Source of the DNA: Winogradskyella sp.
Lineage (GTDB): Bacteria > Bacteroidota > Bacteroidia > Flavobacteriales > Flavobacteriaceae
NCBI RefSeq assembly: GCF_028289625.1
Contig: NZ_JANQOM010000085.1
Span: 1-46,178 of the forward strand
Direction: 5' to 3'
Length of the DNA stretch: 46,178 bases
Shown here: positions 25,150 through 33,352 of the stretch, one piece after another
Numbering within the stretch: position 1 is the first letter of the stretch
Layout: each line of letters starts with the position of its first letter
Translations under genes and position numbers: made by a program
Notes under the pieces: generated by a model
Told to the model about the DNA's origin: nothing
The model's database searches: none
Seen by the model: the letters and a program-made list of their open reading frames with translations, nothing else

Positions 25150-27348
25150 TTAACCGCTCAGCCTTTCGAGCTCCAACTGATTTTTTACCAAATTATAATA
25201 GATTCCTTCTCTGTACAGCAATTCTTGATGGGTGCCAACCTCTTTGACCTCTCCTTCATCCATCACCACTATTTGGTCGGCATTTTTTACAGTGCTCAAT
25301 CTGTGGGCAATGATCAATACGGTCTTGCTTTCAAAAAACTTGCTCAGATTTTCCATGATGATGCGTTCGTTTTTTGAATCTAGGGCGGAGGTGGCCTCGT
25401 CAAAAAACAACATCTCGGGATTCTTATAGATGGCCCTTGCTATGAATATTCGCTGTTTCTGCCCAGTGCTCATTCCTGCTCCTTCATTCCCAATCTTGGT
25501 ATTGAACCCCAAGGGCAATGATTGGATATGGTCATGGATGTTTGCAATCTTGGTCGCTTTTATCAGTCTTTCTTGATCGACGGTGTCTTGCCCCACCGCA
25601 ATATTATAGGCAATGGTGTCATTGAACAAATACCCTTCCTGCATCACCACACCACTGTGGTCACGCCATGTCTTGTGAGAAATGTTTTCAAGGTAATTTT
25701 CTCCATACAAAATCGTGCCTTTTTGTGGGGTATAAAACTTGAGTAACAACTTCATCAAAGTGGTCTTGCCACTACCGCTTGCCCCAACAATAGCTGTTAT
25801 TTTTTTAGCAGGTATTGTCATGCTGAGGTTTTTGATAACATTCTCATCGCTGCCCACATAGCGAAAGGAAATGTCTTTTAATGTCAAATCACAATCGGGT
25901 TTAATATGTGATAGTAAAGACTTGTCCTTTTTTTCCTCGTCTTCTTTTTCATGGATTTCTCCCAAACGTTCCAAACTTATCTTGGCATCTTGATAGGAGC
26001 GTATAAAATTCACCATCTGGCCGATGGGCCCGTTGAGTTGGCCTATGATATACTGGATGGAAAGCATCATGCCCAAGGTTATAGAGCCTTGAATGACCAA
26101 TACGGCCGAGGTAAAAGTAATGACGATGTTTTTAAGCTCATTGATTACCAAAGACCCTACCCCTTGGGTCTGTTCCAATGCCAGACTTTGCATTGAAACC
26201 TTGAACAATCTTGCCTGCACATATTCCCATTTCCATCGTTTCTGCTTCTCGGCATTGTGCATCTTTATTTCCTGCATTCCGTTGATTAGCTCTATTACGG
26301 TGCTTTGTTCTTGACTTAACTGTGAAAACCGCTTATAATCCAGTTCCTTCCTTCTTTTGAGAAAATAAACGACCCATATCACATACAGCAGGCTGCCAAT
26401 CGCGAAGATGCCAAATATCATGAGGTTGTAATACATCAAAACCGCCCCAAAAACCACAAGGTTGAAAAAAGAGAACAAGGTATTCAACGTCGATCCGGTA
26501 AGCAGACTCTCAATTCGCGAATGGTCTTGGATACGTTGCATGATATCACCTGTCATTCTCGTATCAAAATAGGCGATGGGCAGGTTCATTAACTTGATAA
26601 AAAAATCAGAAACCAAGGAAATATTTACCCGAGTGCTAAGATGCAATAAAATCCAACTTCTGAACACATCAACGCTTGCTCGACCCAAAAAGAGCATCAC
26701 TTGGGCCAAAAGCACCACATAAATAAAATTGATGTCTTGGTTTTGTATGCCTACATCAACAATGCTTTGTGTTAAAAAAGGGAAAATGAGCTGAAGCAAA
26801 CTCCCCACCAAAAGCCCGATGCACAATTGGAGCAACAGCCCCTTGTATTTGAACAAATATTGAAACAAAAACCGCAGTGATTTCTTGTCGGTATCTTCCC
26901 ATTCCAAGGTTTTGAATTTGGGTGTTACCTCTAACAACAACACTATTCCTTCCTTGGTTTTTTCGGTGGCATTGTTGCCGATCCATCGGGGTATGAACTC
27001 TTCTTTTGAATAGGTAATCAGGCCATAAGAGGGGTCAGAGATAAATACGGTGTCGTTCTTGATTTTATAGACCACCACAAAATGGTTGTTGTTCCAATGC
27101 ACGATGCAGGGCAAGGGGGCTTCCTTGAGTTTTTCAAAATTTAATTTGACACCGATTGACTTAAAACCGATGGCCTCTGCTGCATCACTCAACTTCAATA
27201 AATTACTGCCTGCGCGGGTAGTCTCTGAAAGCTCACGGATCTCTTGCAATGAAATCAGTTTACCGTAATGTTTGGCAATGATTCGCAGGCAAGTGGGGCC
27301 ACAATCCTTGGAATCGGGTTGTTTATAGAAGGTGAAATGATTTCTCAA
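25150..27348 (-). CDS. Peptidase-containing ABC transporter (C39 PCAT), leader-cleaving peptide exporter
   Basis: 732 residues, TTG start at 27348 right after the TGA of a short upstream frame. Peptidase C39 domain 1-130: Gln10, catalytic Cys16 in KDCGPTC, His in HWNNNHFVVV and Asp in SDPSYG. Six-helix exporter domain about 160-440. NBD about 480-725: Walker A VGASGSGKTT, signature MSTGQKQR (a variant of LSGGQ), Walker B MLFFDEATSALD, and IIAHRLST. Family knowledge: it cleaves after the GG of leader peptides while exporting the core. The GG-leader peptide at 30577-30762 is the obvious candidate cargo. It is the first gene of the operon continuing through HlyD, DUF6625, GT2 and SpaB_C genes. 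Confidence 0.95.
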   Translation of the reverse strand: MRNHFTFYKQPDSKDCGPTCLRIIAKHYGKLISLQEIRELSETTRAGSNLLKLSDAAEAIGFKSIGVKLNFEKLKEAPLPCIVHWNNNHFVVVYKIKNDTVFISDPSYGLITYSKEEFIPRWIGNNATEKTKEGIVLLLEVTPKFKTLEWEDTDKKSLRFLFQYLFKYKGLLLQLCIGLLVGSLLQLIFPFLTQSIVDVGIQNQDINFIYVVLLAQVMLFLGRASVDVFRSWILLHLSTRVNISLVSDFFIKLMNLPIAYFDTRMTGDIMQRIQDHSRIESLLTGSTLNTLFSFFNLVVFGAVLMYYNLMIFGIFAIGSLLYVIWVVYFLKRRKELDYKRFSQLSQEQSTVIELINGMQEIKMHNAEKQKRWKWEYVQARLFKVSMQSLALEQTQGVGSLVINELKNIVITFTSAVLVIQGSITLGMMLSIQYIIGQLNGPIGQMVNFIRSYQDAKISLERLGEIHEKEDEEKKDKSLLSHIKPDCDLTLKDISFRYVGSDENVIKNLSMTIPAKKITAIVGASGSGKTTLMKLLLKFYTPQKGTILYGENYLENISHKTWRDHSGVVMQEGYLFNDTIAYNIAVGQDTVDQERLIKATKIANIHDHIQSLPLGFNTKIGNEGAGMSTGQKQRIFIARAIYKNPEMLFFDEATSALDSKNERIIMENLSKFFESKTVLIIAHRLSTVKNADQIVVMDEGEVKEVGTHQELLYREGIYYNLVKNQLELERLSG

Positions 27349-27501
27349 TTGACTTGATTTATTTTTCCAAAAAGACCTATAATTTCTTTTAAACTATCTT
27401 TTCTAAAGCTAAAAAGGACCTCTCTTATCCTGAACTGATGTTATATTAACAGTTTTAAAATAAATTTAAGTGATAATAGAGGTGAACATATAAGATTTAC
27501 A

Positions 27502-28308
27502 CTAATTACTTATAATATCATTTAAGTCTCCGAAGATTGGTTTTGACAACTCAAAAATTTCCTTATCATGAAATATATCCATAAAATTTGGGTTCTCCTT
27601 GAGTGATAGAAATCTCTGTGTAAACTGTTTCTTATTGCGAATAGGCTTGATTCCGGTAAAGGAGCTGCCATAACCAAAATTAGGAATTTGGTAAAGTTGA
27701 TTTATTTTTTTTGCAGGAATTTTCAATGATTTTAATTTTTTTTTTTGATAGTCCAAATCCAAGCACCATCGATTATAATTGATAGTTATGCAATTGGTTG
27801 AATTGTTAGACCATCCTAGGAAGCTTTTGGCATGATCCTTCCAAAGAGCAATGACTTTTATGCGATAATCTATTGAAGTTCTAAATTTATGACCTTCCTC
27901 TGTTTTCCAAGCGTATCTACTTGCAAAAAGATTGAAAGGATCCCTAATGATTAGTATATTAAAGTGGTTGAAAGTCTTCTTAAAAATGTTCTTTCTGCTT
28001 AAAAAATCATTTATCTGCATATCTTCATAAGTACAAGCAATAGCTGGGAGTCCTAGTTTCCATCTATAAATAATATAGTAAACATCTAAGGGGGTTTCGG
28101 AATTATTGATGTCATTATAATGGACAGAAAACCCGGGGTAATGATGTAGGATCCATTTTATAATCGCATGATTCCCACTTCTGCGAAGTCCAACAAAGTT
28201 AAAAAGAGTTACACTGTTTAACCTTCTCAAAATTTCATAAATAGCACGATGATGAATTTCACCATTATTCACTTTTTCATATTTATTCACTTGAATGTTA
28301 GAACACAT
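27502..28308 (-). CDS. Sulfotransferase-type protein
   Basis: 268 residues, ATG at 28308. NFVGLRRSGNHAIIKWIL (about 37-54) is a clear 5'-phosphosulfate-binding loop (R-x-G/S-x-x-x), and ILIIRDPFNLFASRYAW (about 115-131) matches the 3'-phosphate-binding R-D-P motif of PAPS sulfotransferases. No signal peptide, so it is cytosolic. It transfers sulfate from PAPS to an acceptor hydroxyl, amine or sugar. The island's own APS kinase (19686) would feed it. It sits 153 bases upstream of the exporter gene on the same strand; the gap may hold a promoter. Confidence 0.75.
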   Translation of the reverse strand: MCSNIQVNKYEKVNNGEIHHRAIYEILRRLNSVTLFNFVGLRRSGNHAIIKWILHHYPGFSVHYNDINNSETPLDVYYIIYRWKLGLPAIACTYEDMQINDFLSRKNIFKKTFNHFNILIIRDPFNLFASRYAWKTEEGHKFRTSIDYRIKVIALWKDHAKSFLGWSNNSTNCITINYNRWCLDLDYQKKKLKSLKIPAKKINQLYQIPNFGYGSSFTGIKPIRNKKQFTQRFLSLKENPNFMDIFHDKEIFELSKPIFGDLNDIISN

Positions 28309-28464
28309 GATTTCAATTTTTTAAGGACCGGCTATTTCAGAGAGGTCATTTGAAGCCTTCACTGGGTTTACACTAAAAGGGTCGTCGCTCCATCAATAAT
28401 TAGTCTTTTTCGTCCATGTCACTGGAAGGATAGTGAATAATATTTTTATTTTGTTATGAATAGG

Positions 28465-29016
28465 TCACCTTATTTTTTCAATAATAAATTGTGTCCCTTT
28501 GATGTAAGTTTTGCCAATAAAATCTTCGTTCAGTTTTATGAATTCATCCACAGCTATTGTAACTCCGTTATCCCACCAACCCACAACATTGTAGTCATCA
28601 CCGGTGATAAACCCCCCTATTTTTACTTTATTCCATGAAATATTTAGATCCTTCTTAACATAGTCGTAAGTGTGATTTCCGTCAATGTATACCCAGTCCA
28701 AACTATCGTTTGGAAAAGTGGAAAGAGCCTCGCTTGAGAAATTTCGCTTGATTTCTAATTGCTTATTGTTTATTTCCTTTTTGAATTTGTCAACTATATA
28801 ATTATAAACCTCATCCATTTTCTTTTGACTACCTATCATACCACCATACCAAGCCTTTTGATATTCAGATATATAGAGGTATGGGTCAATAAGGTAAAGT
28901 TTTTTTGGTGCCGTTCTATCCATTATTCTTCTACTAAAATCCCCTAACCATGATCCAATTTCAGCACATATGGAGTACTTCGGCATCTTATCCAATAAGA
29001 AATTTCTTGGGTCCAT
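28465..29016 (-). CDS. Class I SAM-dependent methyltransferase (Methyltransf_24 type)
   Basis: 183 residues, ATG at 29016. The SAM-binding motif I is AEIGSWLGDFSRR (18-30); an acidic strand end KKLYLIDPYLY follows, then WVYIDGNHTYDYVKKDL (about 108-123) and GGFITGDDYNVVGWWDNGVT, the Methyltransf_24 pattern. Members act on small molecules, sugars or peptides; the acceptor cannot be read from sequence. It is on the same strand as the sulfotransferase, with 156 bases between them in which I see no gene. Confidence 0.85.
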   Translation of the reverse strand: MDPRNFLLDKMPKYSICAEIGSWLGDFSRRIMDRTAPKKLYLIDPYLYISEYQKAWYGGMIGSQKKMDEVYNYIVDKFKKEINNKQLEIKRNFSSEALSTFPNDSLDWVYIDGNHTYDYVKKDLNISWNKVKIGGFITGDDYNVVGWWDNGVTIAVDEFIKLNEDFIGKTYIKGTQFIIEKIR

Positions 29017-29188
29017 ATAGAATCAATTAATTTTTTGAATACTTTTTACTTGAGGTTGTTTGTTGATTTTGTTTAGCGTAAGAAATGGCACAATTCATGT
29101 ACATATAGTTTTCCCATAAGCCATATACCCTATAAGTTATAATCTTATTATTTCTATGAAAAGGATACAAGTAATAGAATAGACAATA

Positions 29189-30193
29189 CTATATAAAACT
29201 CCGGAAAATGGTGACTTTTAATATGAATTCTAAAAGCAATAACATTACCGCAAGTAATACCAATGGCCTGTATTTTTCTTTATAATTGTAGTACTTAAAC
29301 TCTTCTATTTCTGTTTTCTCTAACTTATTAATTTCTTCATAGATTTCTTCTAATTTTTTATTATCCGTAGCTCTAAAATAAGTGCCTCCAGTAGCTTCGG
29401 CTACTTCTTCTAATAGTTTTTCATCTATCTCAACCTGAATATGTCTATATTCAAAGCCTCCATTTGGTAAGGGGGAAACAGGAGATAATGCCATGCCATT
29501 AGTACCTAAACCAATGGTGTATATTTTAATATCATATTCGGCAGCAAGTTTACTAGCAGTAAGAGGGGTTACGAAACCTGCATTGTTTACCCCATCAGTT
29601 AATAAAATAATGATTTTACTTTTAGCTTTACTATCTTTTAAACGATTCACTGCTGTTGCTAATCCCAAACCAATAGCAGTACCATCATCTATAAGATTAT
29701 CATTTCTAACACTCTGTAATGACTCCAAAACTATAGCCTTATCACTTGTTATTGGTGTTTTGGTATAACTCTCCCCAGCATACACTACCAACCCTATCCT
29801 ATCATTTGGTCTTCTTTTAATAAAATCTGCCGCTACCTTTTTTAAGGCTTCTAGTCTATCAGGTGATAAATCTTTTGCTAACATACTAGTAGATACATCA
29901 ATGGCCATAGCAATGTCAATACCACGTGTAGTTTTTGTTTTGGTTGATACATCAACAGTTTGAGGTCTTGCTAAAGCAGTTATTATCAGGGTTAGGGCAA
30001 GTAACCTTAAAACAAATAAGACATGTCTAAATTTTGGCAGCCAAGAATTAGTGCCTTTAAATCCTTTTAAACTAGAAATTTTAAGTTCAGCTGTTTGTTG
30101 ATTATGCTTAAAAATATACCATAGTATTGCTAATGGAAGTGCTAAAAGCAACCAAAACCACTGTTTGTTGATAAACTCAATTTCTTCAATCAT
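29189..30193 (-). CDS. batA: Orphan BatA-type von Willebrand factor A protein
   Basis: 334 residues, ATG at 30193, full length. N-terminal membrane helix (WFWLLLALPLAILWYIF), a second one near 55-75, a vWA domain with MIDAS motif DVSTS (about 97-101), DGTAIGLG and LLTDGVNNAG, and a C-terminal membrane helix (YRPLVLLAVMLLLLEFIL). This is the BatA (aerotolerance) layout, normally found in a moxR-bat operon. No moxR, batB, batC or batD lies here, so the gene is isolated. It is notably AT-rich compared with the ABC exporter gene, suggesting acquisition from another, AT-richer flavobacterium. Confidence 0.85.
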   Translation of the reverse strand: MIEEIEFINKQWFWLLLALPLAILWYIFKHNQQTAELKISSLKGFKGTNSWLPKFRHVLFVLRLLALTLIITALARPQTVDVSTKTKTTRGIDIAMAIDVSTSMLAKDLSPDRLEALKKVAADFIKRRPNDRIGLVVYAGESYTKTPITSDKAIVLESLQSVRNDNLIDDGTAIGLGLATAVNRLKDSKAKSKIIILLTDGVNNAGFVTPLTASKLAAEYDIKIYTIGLGTNGMALSPVSPLPNGGFEYRHIQVEIDEKLLEEVAEATGGTYFRATDNKKLEEIYEEINKLEKTEIEEFKYYNYKEKYRPLVLLAVMLLLLEFILKVTIFRSFI

Positions 30194-30301
30194 TCCCTTT
30201 CTACTTTTTTAATTTCTACAAAATTTAATATCAGTGCTTCAAATTAAATCAAATATGAAGCATATATTCTCAAGGAAAGCATAATTTTTATAATTTATTA
30301 C

Positions 30302-30478
30302 CTAGTGTATTAACAAACACAACATAGATTCGTTTCGAAAGTTTGTAGAAATTAGTTCATTATTTAATATGGAAAAGCGACCCTTTCCATATTTCTCCAA
30401 AAATCCTATTGGAGTAAGTTTTTGCAATGCTTCATGTGGCCTTTTTGTATTGTAATGTTTGGCCCAACGTACCGAATG
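30302..30478 (-). pseudogene. C-terminal stump of an IS3-type transposase
   Basis: The minus strand frame VRWAKHYNTKRPHEALQKLT then PIGFLEKYGKGRFSILNNEL ends at TAG 30302-30304. The W-x-x-x-Y-N-x-x-R-P-H-x-A-L pattern is the C-terminal end of the DDE integrase domain in IS3-family OrfB. The upstream part is missing at about 30478, just before a large hairpin. It marks a transposon insertion that later decayed between the orphan batA and the GG-leader peptide. Confidence 0.7.
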
Positions 30479-30528
30479 TTAATATGATGTAGTAGTTAGT
30501 TTTTCAGGTCCTGAAATTTACTTAAATA

Positions 30529-30570
30529 AAAACAATGCAAGTAGAGAGCAATCTCTAATTGCATTGTTTT
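30529..30570. terminator. Large bidirectional terminator hairpin downstream of the six-Cys peptide gene
   Basis: AAAACAATGCAA (30529-30540) pairs perfectly with TTGCATTGTTTT (30559-30570), and TAGAGA (30542-30547) with TCTCTA (30552-30557) around a GCAA loop: 18 base pairs with one bulged pair position. Runs of T leave the stem in both directions. It begins seven bases after the stop of the minus-strand peptide gene at 30577, so it should terminate that transcript. Confidence 0.8.
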
Positions 30571-30576
30571 ATACGC

Positions 30577-30762
30577 CTAGTGAAGACGGCAATAACCTCT
30601 CCCAAAATCACAAATACATTGTGTACCACACTTAGTAGTATCACCCTCATGACATGGTTGACCAGCACAAAGATCATAACCCCCAAAGATGCTTTTTAGC
30701 TGCTCTCTCTGGAGTAAATCATTTGTTGAAAGGCTCAACTTTTTTAAACTAAGTTTTTTCAT
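30577..30762 (-). CDS. GG-leader precursor of a six-cysteine, knottin-like peptide
   Basis: 61 residues from ATG at 30762. The leader (MKKLSLKKLSLSTNDLLQRE then QLKSIFGG) is typical of Bacteroidota double-glycine natural-product precursors. Cleavage after Gly28 would give a 33-residue core (YDLCAGQPCHEGDTTKCGTQ ... to RLH) with Cys at 32, 37, 45, 49, 51 and 58. Spacing C-x4-C-x7-C-x3-C-x1-C-x6-C fits the inhibitor cystine-knot pattern. A longer in-frame start upstream encodes junk and is not used. It lies 118 bases downstream of the VKOR/thioredoxin fusion, so disulfide formation at export is a natural reading; the C39 exporter at 25150 could cleave it. Mature activity is unknown. Confidence 0.8.
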   Translation of the reverse strand: MKKLSLKKLSLSTNDLLQREQLKSIFGGYDLCAGQPCHEGDTTKCGTQCICDFGRGYCRLH

Positions 30763-30803
30763 AATGAAACAAATTAAAAGAATATATTTGCCTTGACGTT
30801 TAA

Positions 30804-30871
30804 GGTCACCAAGGTTTGTGACCATTCTTTCGCAAGAATGTCGTCTGTGGCCCAAGAATTTCCTTGGGCCA
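30804..30871. promoter_or_regulatory. Three hairpins between the VKOR fusion and the peptide gene
   Basis: GGTCAC/GTGACC (30804-30809 with 30818-30823), CATTCTT/AAGAATG (30823-30829 with 30834-30840) and a strong TGGCCCAAG/CTTGGGCCA stem (30848-30856 with 30863-30871). The last is followed by TTTTT on the plus strand only. On the minus strand, which carries both genes, they would lie in the leader of the peptide mRNA and could stabilise it or uncouple its level from the large upstream gene. Confidence 0.5.
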
Positions 30872-30880
30872 TTTTTGTTA

Positions 30881-32464
30881 TTACCCCAATACTTCCTTTA
30901 AATCTTCAGCACTGTATTCCCTTGGTAGTTCACGGCCGTTTATGAATATAGTGGGGGTATACGTTATTTTTTCGGCACTGCACCATTTTCCCATAGCTTC
31001 TATCTTTTCATCCTGAGCTTCAAGTTCCCCATTAATCGGGTATCGATTGGCAAAAGTCTCATAATTTTTCTCCTCTGATAGGTACCAGTCATCTAAAGCC
31101 TTCTGCGTTTTGGCTTTATCTCCTTTAGAATCGATCGCCATGAAATGCCTCACAGGTTTCGTCTTTTTGTCATCCTTTTTAATCGATGTCGTAAATATTA
31201 TTTTTAGGTTTATCTTTTCTTTTTGGTATAATTCCTCCAGCAGGGAATGTACCCCTGCACAAGGCCCACAATAAGGACTACACACCTTTAATACATTGTA
31301 CTTTGCATTTTTATTCACAAAAGAAATGCCTAAACCTTCTGTATTTGTAGTTATTTTTCGAGTTTTTGACAGGAGGCCATGAAGGACATCAGGATTGTTC
31401 TTTATTTTCTTGAGTCCTCTTTTGTGCAAATTGGTTTCTTTTTCTTTTTCCAGAAGTGGCTTGAGCAATTTCCAACCAAGAACAGGCAGCAACAATAATG
31501 TTATCAGCAATGGAAATTCATTAAAGCTTATCGTTCCTTTGAAGAGCTTCCCCAAAAAAACGACTAGAATTTCGGACACCAAAATTCCTTGTACAATGAC
31601 ACAGAACCTGCACCATTGTTTGATAACTATACCTTGATAATAGGCCGACAACAATATAAATGGAACCGCACCAAAACTTAGATAGGCCAATGTCACCAAC
31701 GAAGTTTTAGAGAAACCGGTAAAGAGCAAAAAGGATAACGTTCCAAAAAAATAGGCAAATCCTATAAGTCCAAGGCTTAGTTGTCCGTTCAATATTTTGG
31801 AATATTTCGAGTTTAGAACAGAATCACAATTAACTTTTTCGCCCCCAGAACAGAAGCGTTGAAGTGTTGGGTTGTACTTGTCCACTTCGTACCACAACAA
31901 CATGACACCAATGACCAATCCAACAAACTTCAATATGGCATAACCTCCTATAAGGACATTGACCAAATTGACCATTAGAGCATGGTCAAGAATGTTTACA
32001 ATCCCCAATGCAACCAATGAAAGTGTAACCAACCATTTTAGTGCGGTTATAGATTTTCTTTCAGAAAGCCTCTCTTCAATTCCTGGCTCCTTGGACTTCT
32101 CATTTGGTTCTGCCAAAAGACATACTCCAGTCCATTTTTTTAGAAATTGTTCTGTTGTCATTACCACCCGCTTCCCTTTATCATCAAGATATACCGTTTC
32201 CTCCTTAGAATATCGAATCAGAACATAGAACATCCCACGACCAACGGATAGTTGTATTAAGCATGGAAGTGGAAACTCTTTAAGCTTTTGCCTGTCCGCT
32301 TTGACTGGAAGGTTCTCAATCCCATATTTCTGTAAGGTGTCGGAAATACAGAGCAAGCTTGGGTAATCGGGGTGGGAAAGGATACTTTCTTCAATAAATG
32401 AATTCGTGTATCGAAAGTGGAATCGGCGTAAAAGTGTCTTTAGGGCGGCAACACAATTGTCCAT
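30881..32464 (-). CDS. C39-like / vitamin K epoxide reductase (VKOR) / thioredoxin fusion protein
   Basis: 527 residues, ATG at 32464. Residues 1-120 are C39-peptidase-like: DNCVAALKTLL keeps a Cys at 4, but the expected His is replaced (GMFYVLIRYS), so it is probably a non-cleaving leader-binding domain. A multi-helix VKOR domain spans about 140-340: loop cysteines in FCSGGEKVNCDSVLNSKY (about 206-223) and active-site QWCRFCVIVQG (CxxC near 284). A thioredoxin-like domain from about 370 has VCSPYCGPCAGVH (CGPC) and a cis-Pro-like TYTPTIFING. It would oxidise thiols in the periplasm. The six-Cys peptide gene directly downstream is the likely substrate. Confidence 0.88.
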   Translation of the reverse strand: MDNCVAALKTLLRRFHFRYTNSFIEESILSHPDYPSLLCISDTLQKYGIENLPVKADRQKLKEFPLPCLIQLSVGRGMFYVLIRYSKEETVYLDDKGKRVVMTTEQFLKKWTGVCLLAEPNEKSKEPGIEERLSERKSITALKWLVTLSLVALGIVNILDHALMVNLVNVLIGGYAILKFVGLVIGVMLLWYEVDKYNPTLQRFCSGGEKVNCDSVLNSKYSKILNGQLSLGLIGFAYFFGTLSFLLFTGFSKTSLVTLAYLSFGAVPFILLSAYYQGIVIKQWCRFCVIVQGILVSEILVVFLGKLFKGTISFNEFPLLITLLLLPVLGWKLLKPLLEKEKETNLHKRGLKKIKNNPDVLHGLLSKTRKITTNTEGLGISFVNKNAKYNVLKVCSPYCGPCAGVHSLLEELYQKEKINLKIIFTTSIKKDDKKTKPVRHFMAIDSKGDKAKTQKALDDWYLSEEKNYETFANRYPINGELEAQDEKIEAMGKWCSAEKITYTPTIFINGRELPREYSAEDLKEVLG

Positions 32465-32890
32465 TTTCAGCTAGTGTTTTGTAAAATATTTCTTATATGT
32501 TCTTACAAAGCTAATGTAGTAATTTATTTACAAAAATCAAATGGTTTAATATGAAAAAAGCATTATAGAATTATTATCTCTAAACCTTTAGAAATATCTT
32601 AGCCCCCAAATCCTACCATGGCCGATGCGCATGGTTCCTTCGGAATTTCTTCTGCGTTCGGGAAGATAAGCGGGAAGCCCCACTTTAAAGTAGGGTGAAA
32701 AGAAACTCCATAGGGCGTATCCAAATGTGGAAATTTAAGGAGTCTTCGAAAACTTTCTCTCCATATTCCAAAAGTCTTTAAATTGATTCTGCATTTTTCA
32801 TTGACCTACACTTGAGGTGAATACCTAAAGTTAATAATTTAATCGAAGAGGATCTTTTCGTTTATCAGTGCTTGAGGCAAATGTGGCTAT
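32465..32890. other. 426-base gap; possible promoter and remnant sequence
   Basis: The first about 120 bases are AT-rich and lie upstream of the VKOR fusion, so they probably hold its promoter. Around 32605-32735 the base composition is clearly richer in GC, with a CCCCACTTTAAAGTAGGG hairpin and a 47-codon minus-strand frame without a start (YALWSFFSPYFKVGLPAYLP ...), perhaps a relic. CATAGGGCGTAT here recurs at 33192 at the upstream edge of the integrase stump. No gene can be supported. Confidence 0.5.
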
Positions 32891-33217
32891 TTATGCATCA
32901 AGCAACAATGCCGAGTCCTCATCCAAAACCGCATTGCCAAATTCTTTTAAATAGGTCTGGGTGACCTTTATGTCCCGATGGCTAAGTACTTCAGAGATGA
33001 TATCCGTTGAGACCCTTTTGAACTTGAGACAGGCGGCGTAGCTGTGCCGCGCTACATAGGAGGTGACCCTTTTATCTATGCCCGCCATCAAGGCCAGCTC
33101 CTTGAGCCCCATGTTGTACTGCTGGAGTACCTTCTTCTTACGGTATTCCAATTGCAGGGGAGTGAGCCCGTCCCTCAGTAGCATGGGGAAGACATAGGGC
33201 GTATCGAGCCTATTGTC
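32891..33217 (-). pseudogene. C-terminal stump of a tyrosine recombinase
   Basis: The frame reads from about 33217 (LDTPYVFPMLLRDGLTPLQL) to a stop at 32891. TSYVARHSYAACLKFKR is the box II R-H region, and ISEVLSHRDIKVTQTYLKEF carries the final His and the nucleophile Tyr. The N-terminal half, including the first catalytic Arg, is missing and is replaced by AT-rich unrelated DNA. GC content is higher than in the neighbours. It is not a copy of the island integrase at 42965 (different motif wording), so it came from another element and marks a seam inside the island. Confidence 0.75.
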
Positions 33218-33352
33218 TCAAAAACGTTGGATAAGATGTTGGAGATCTTATTAAATTTAAGTACCAAATACCTATAGTATCTGTAGAAAGTATAGTAGAT
33301 CTGAAGGTAGTAACCAATAAGTTCAACATTATACATAGAAACATAAAATTCG

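Noticed and set aside
27349..27450. Minus-strand frame ending at the exporter start (DSLKEIIGLFGKINQVN), considered as a leader peptide
   Set aside because: The frame has no ATG, GTG or TTG start and no double glycine; it may only couple translation.
28322..28395. Minus-strand frame ending NDLSEIAGP between sulfotransferase and methyltransferase, considered as a precursor peptide
   Set aside because: No start codon, stop just upstream, no GG and no core with modifiable residues.
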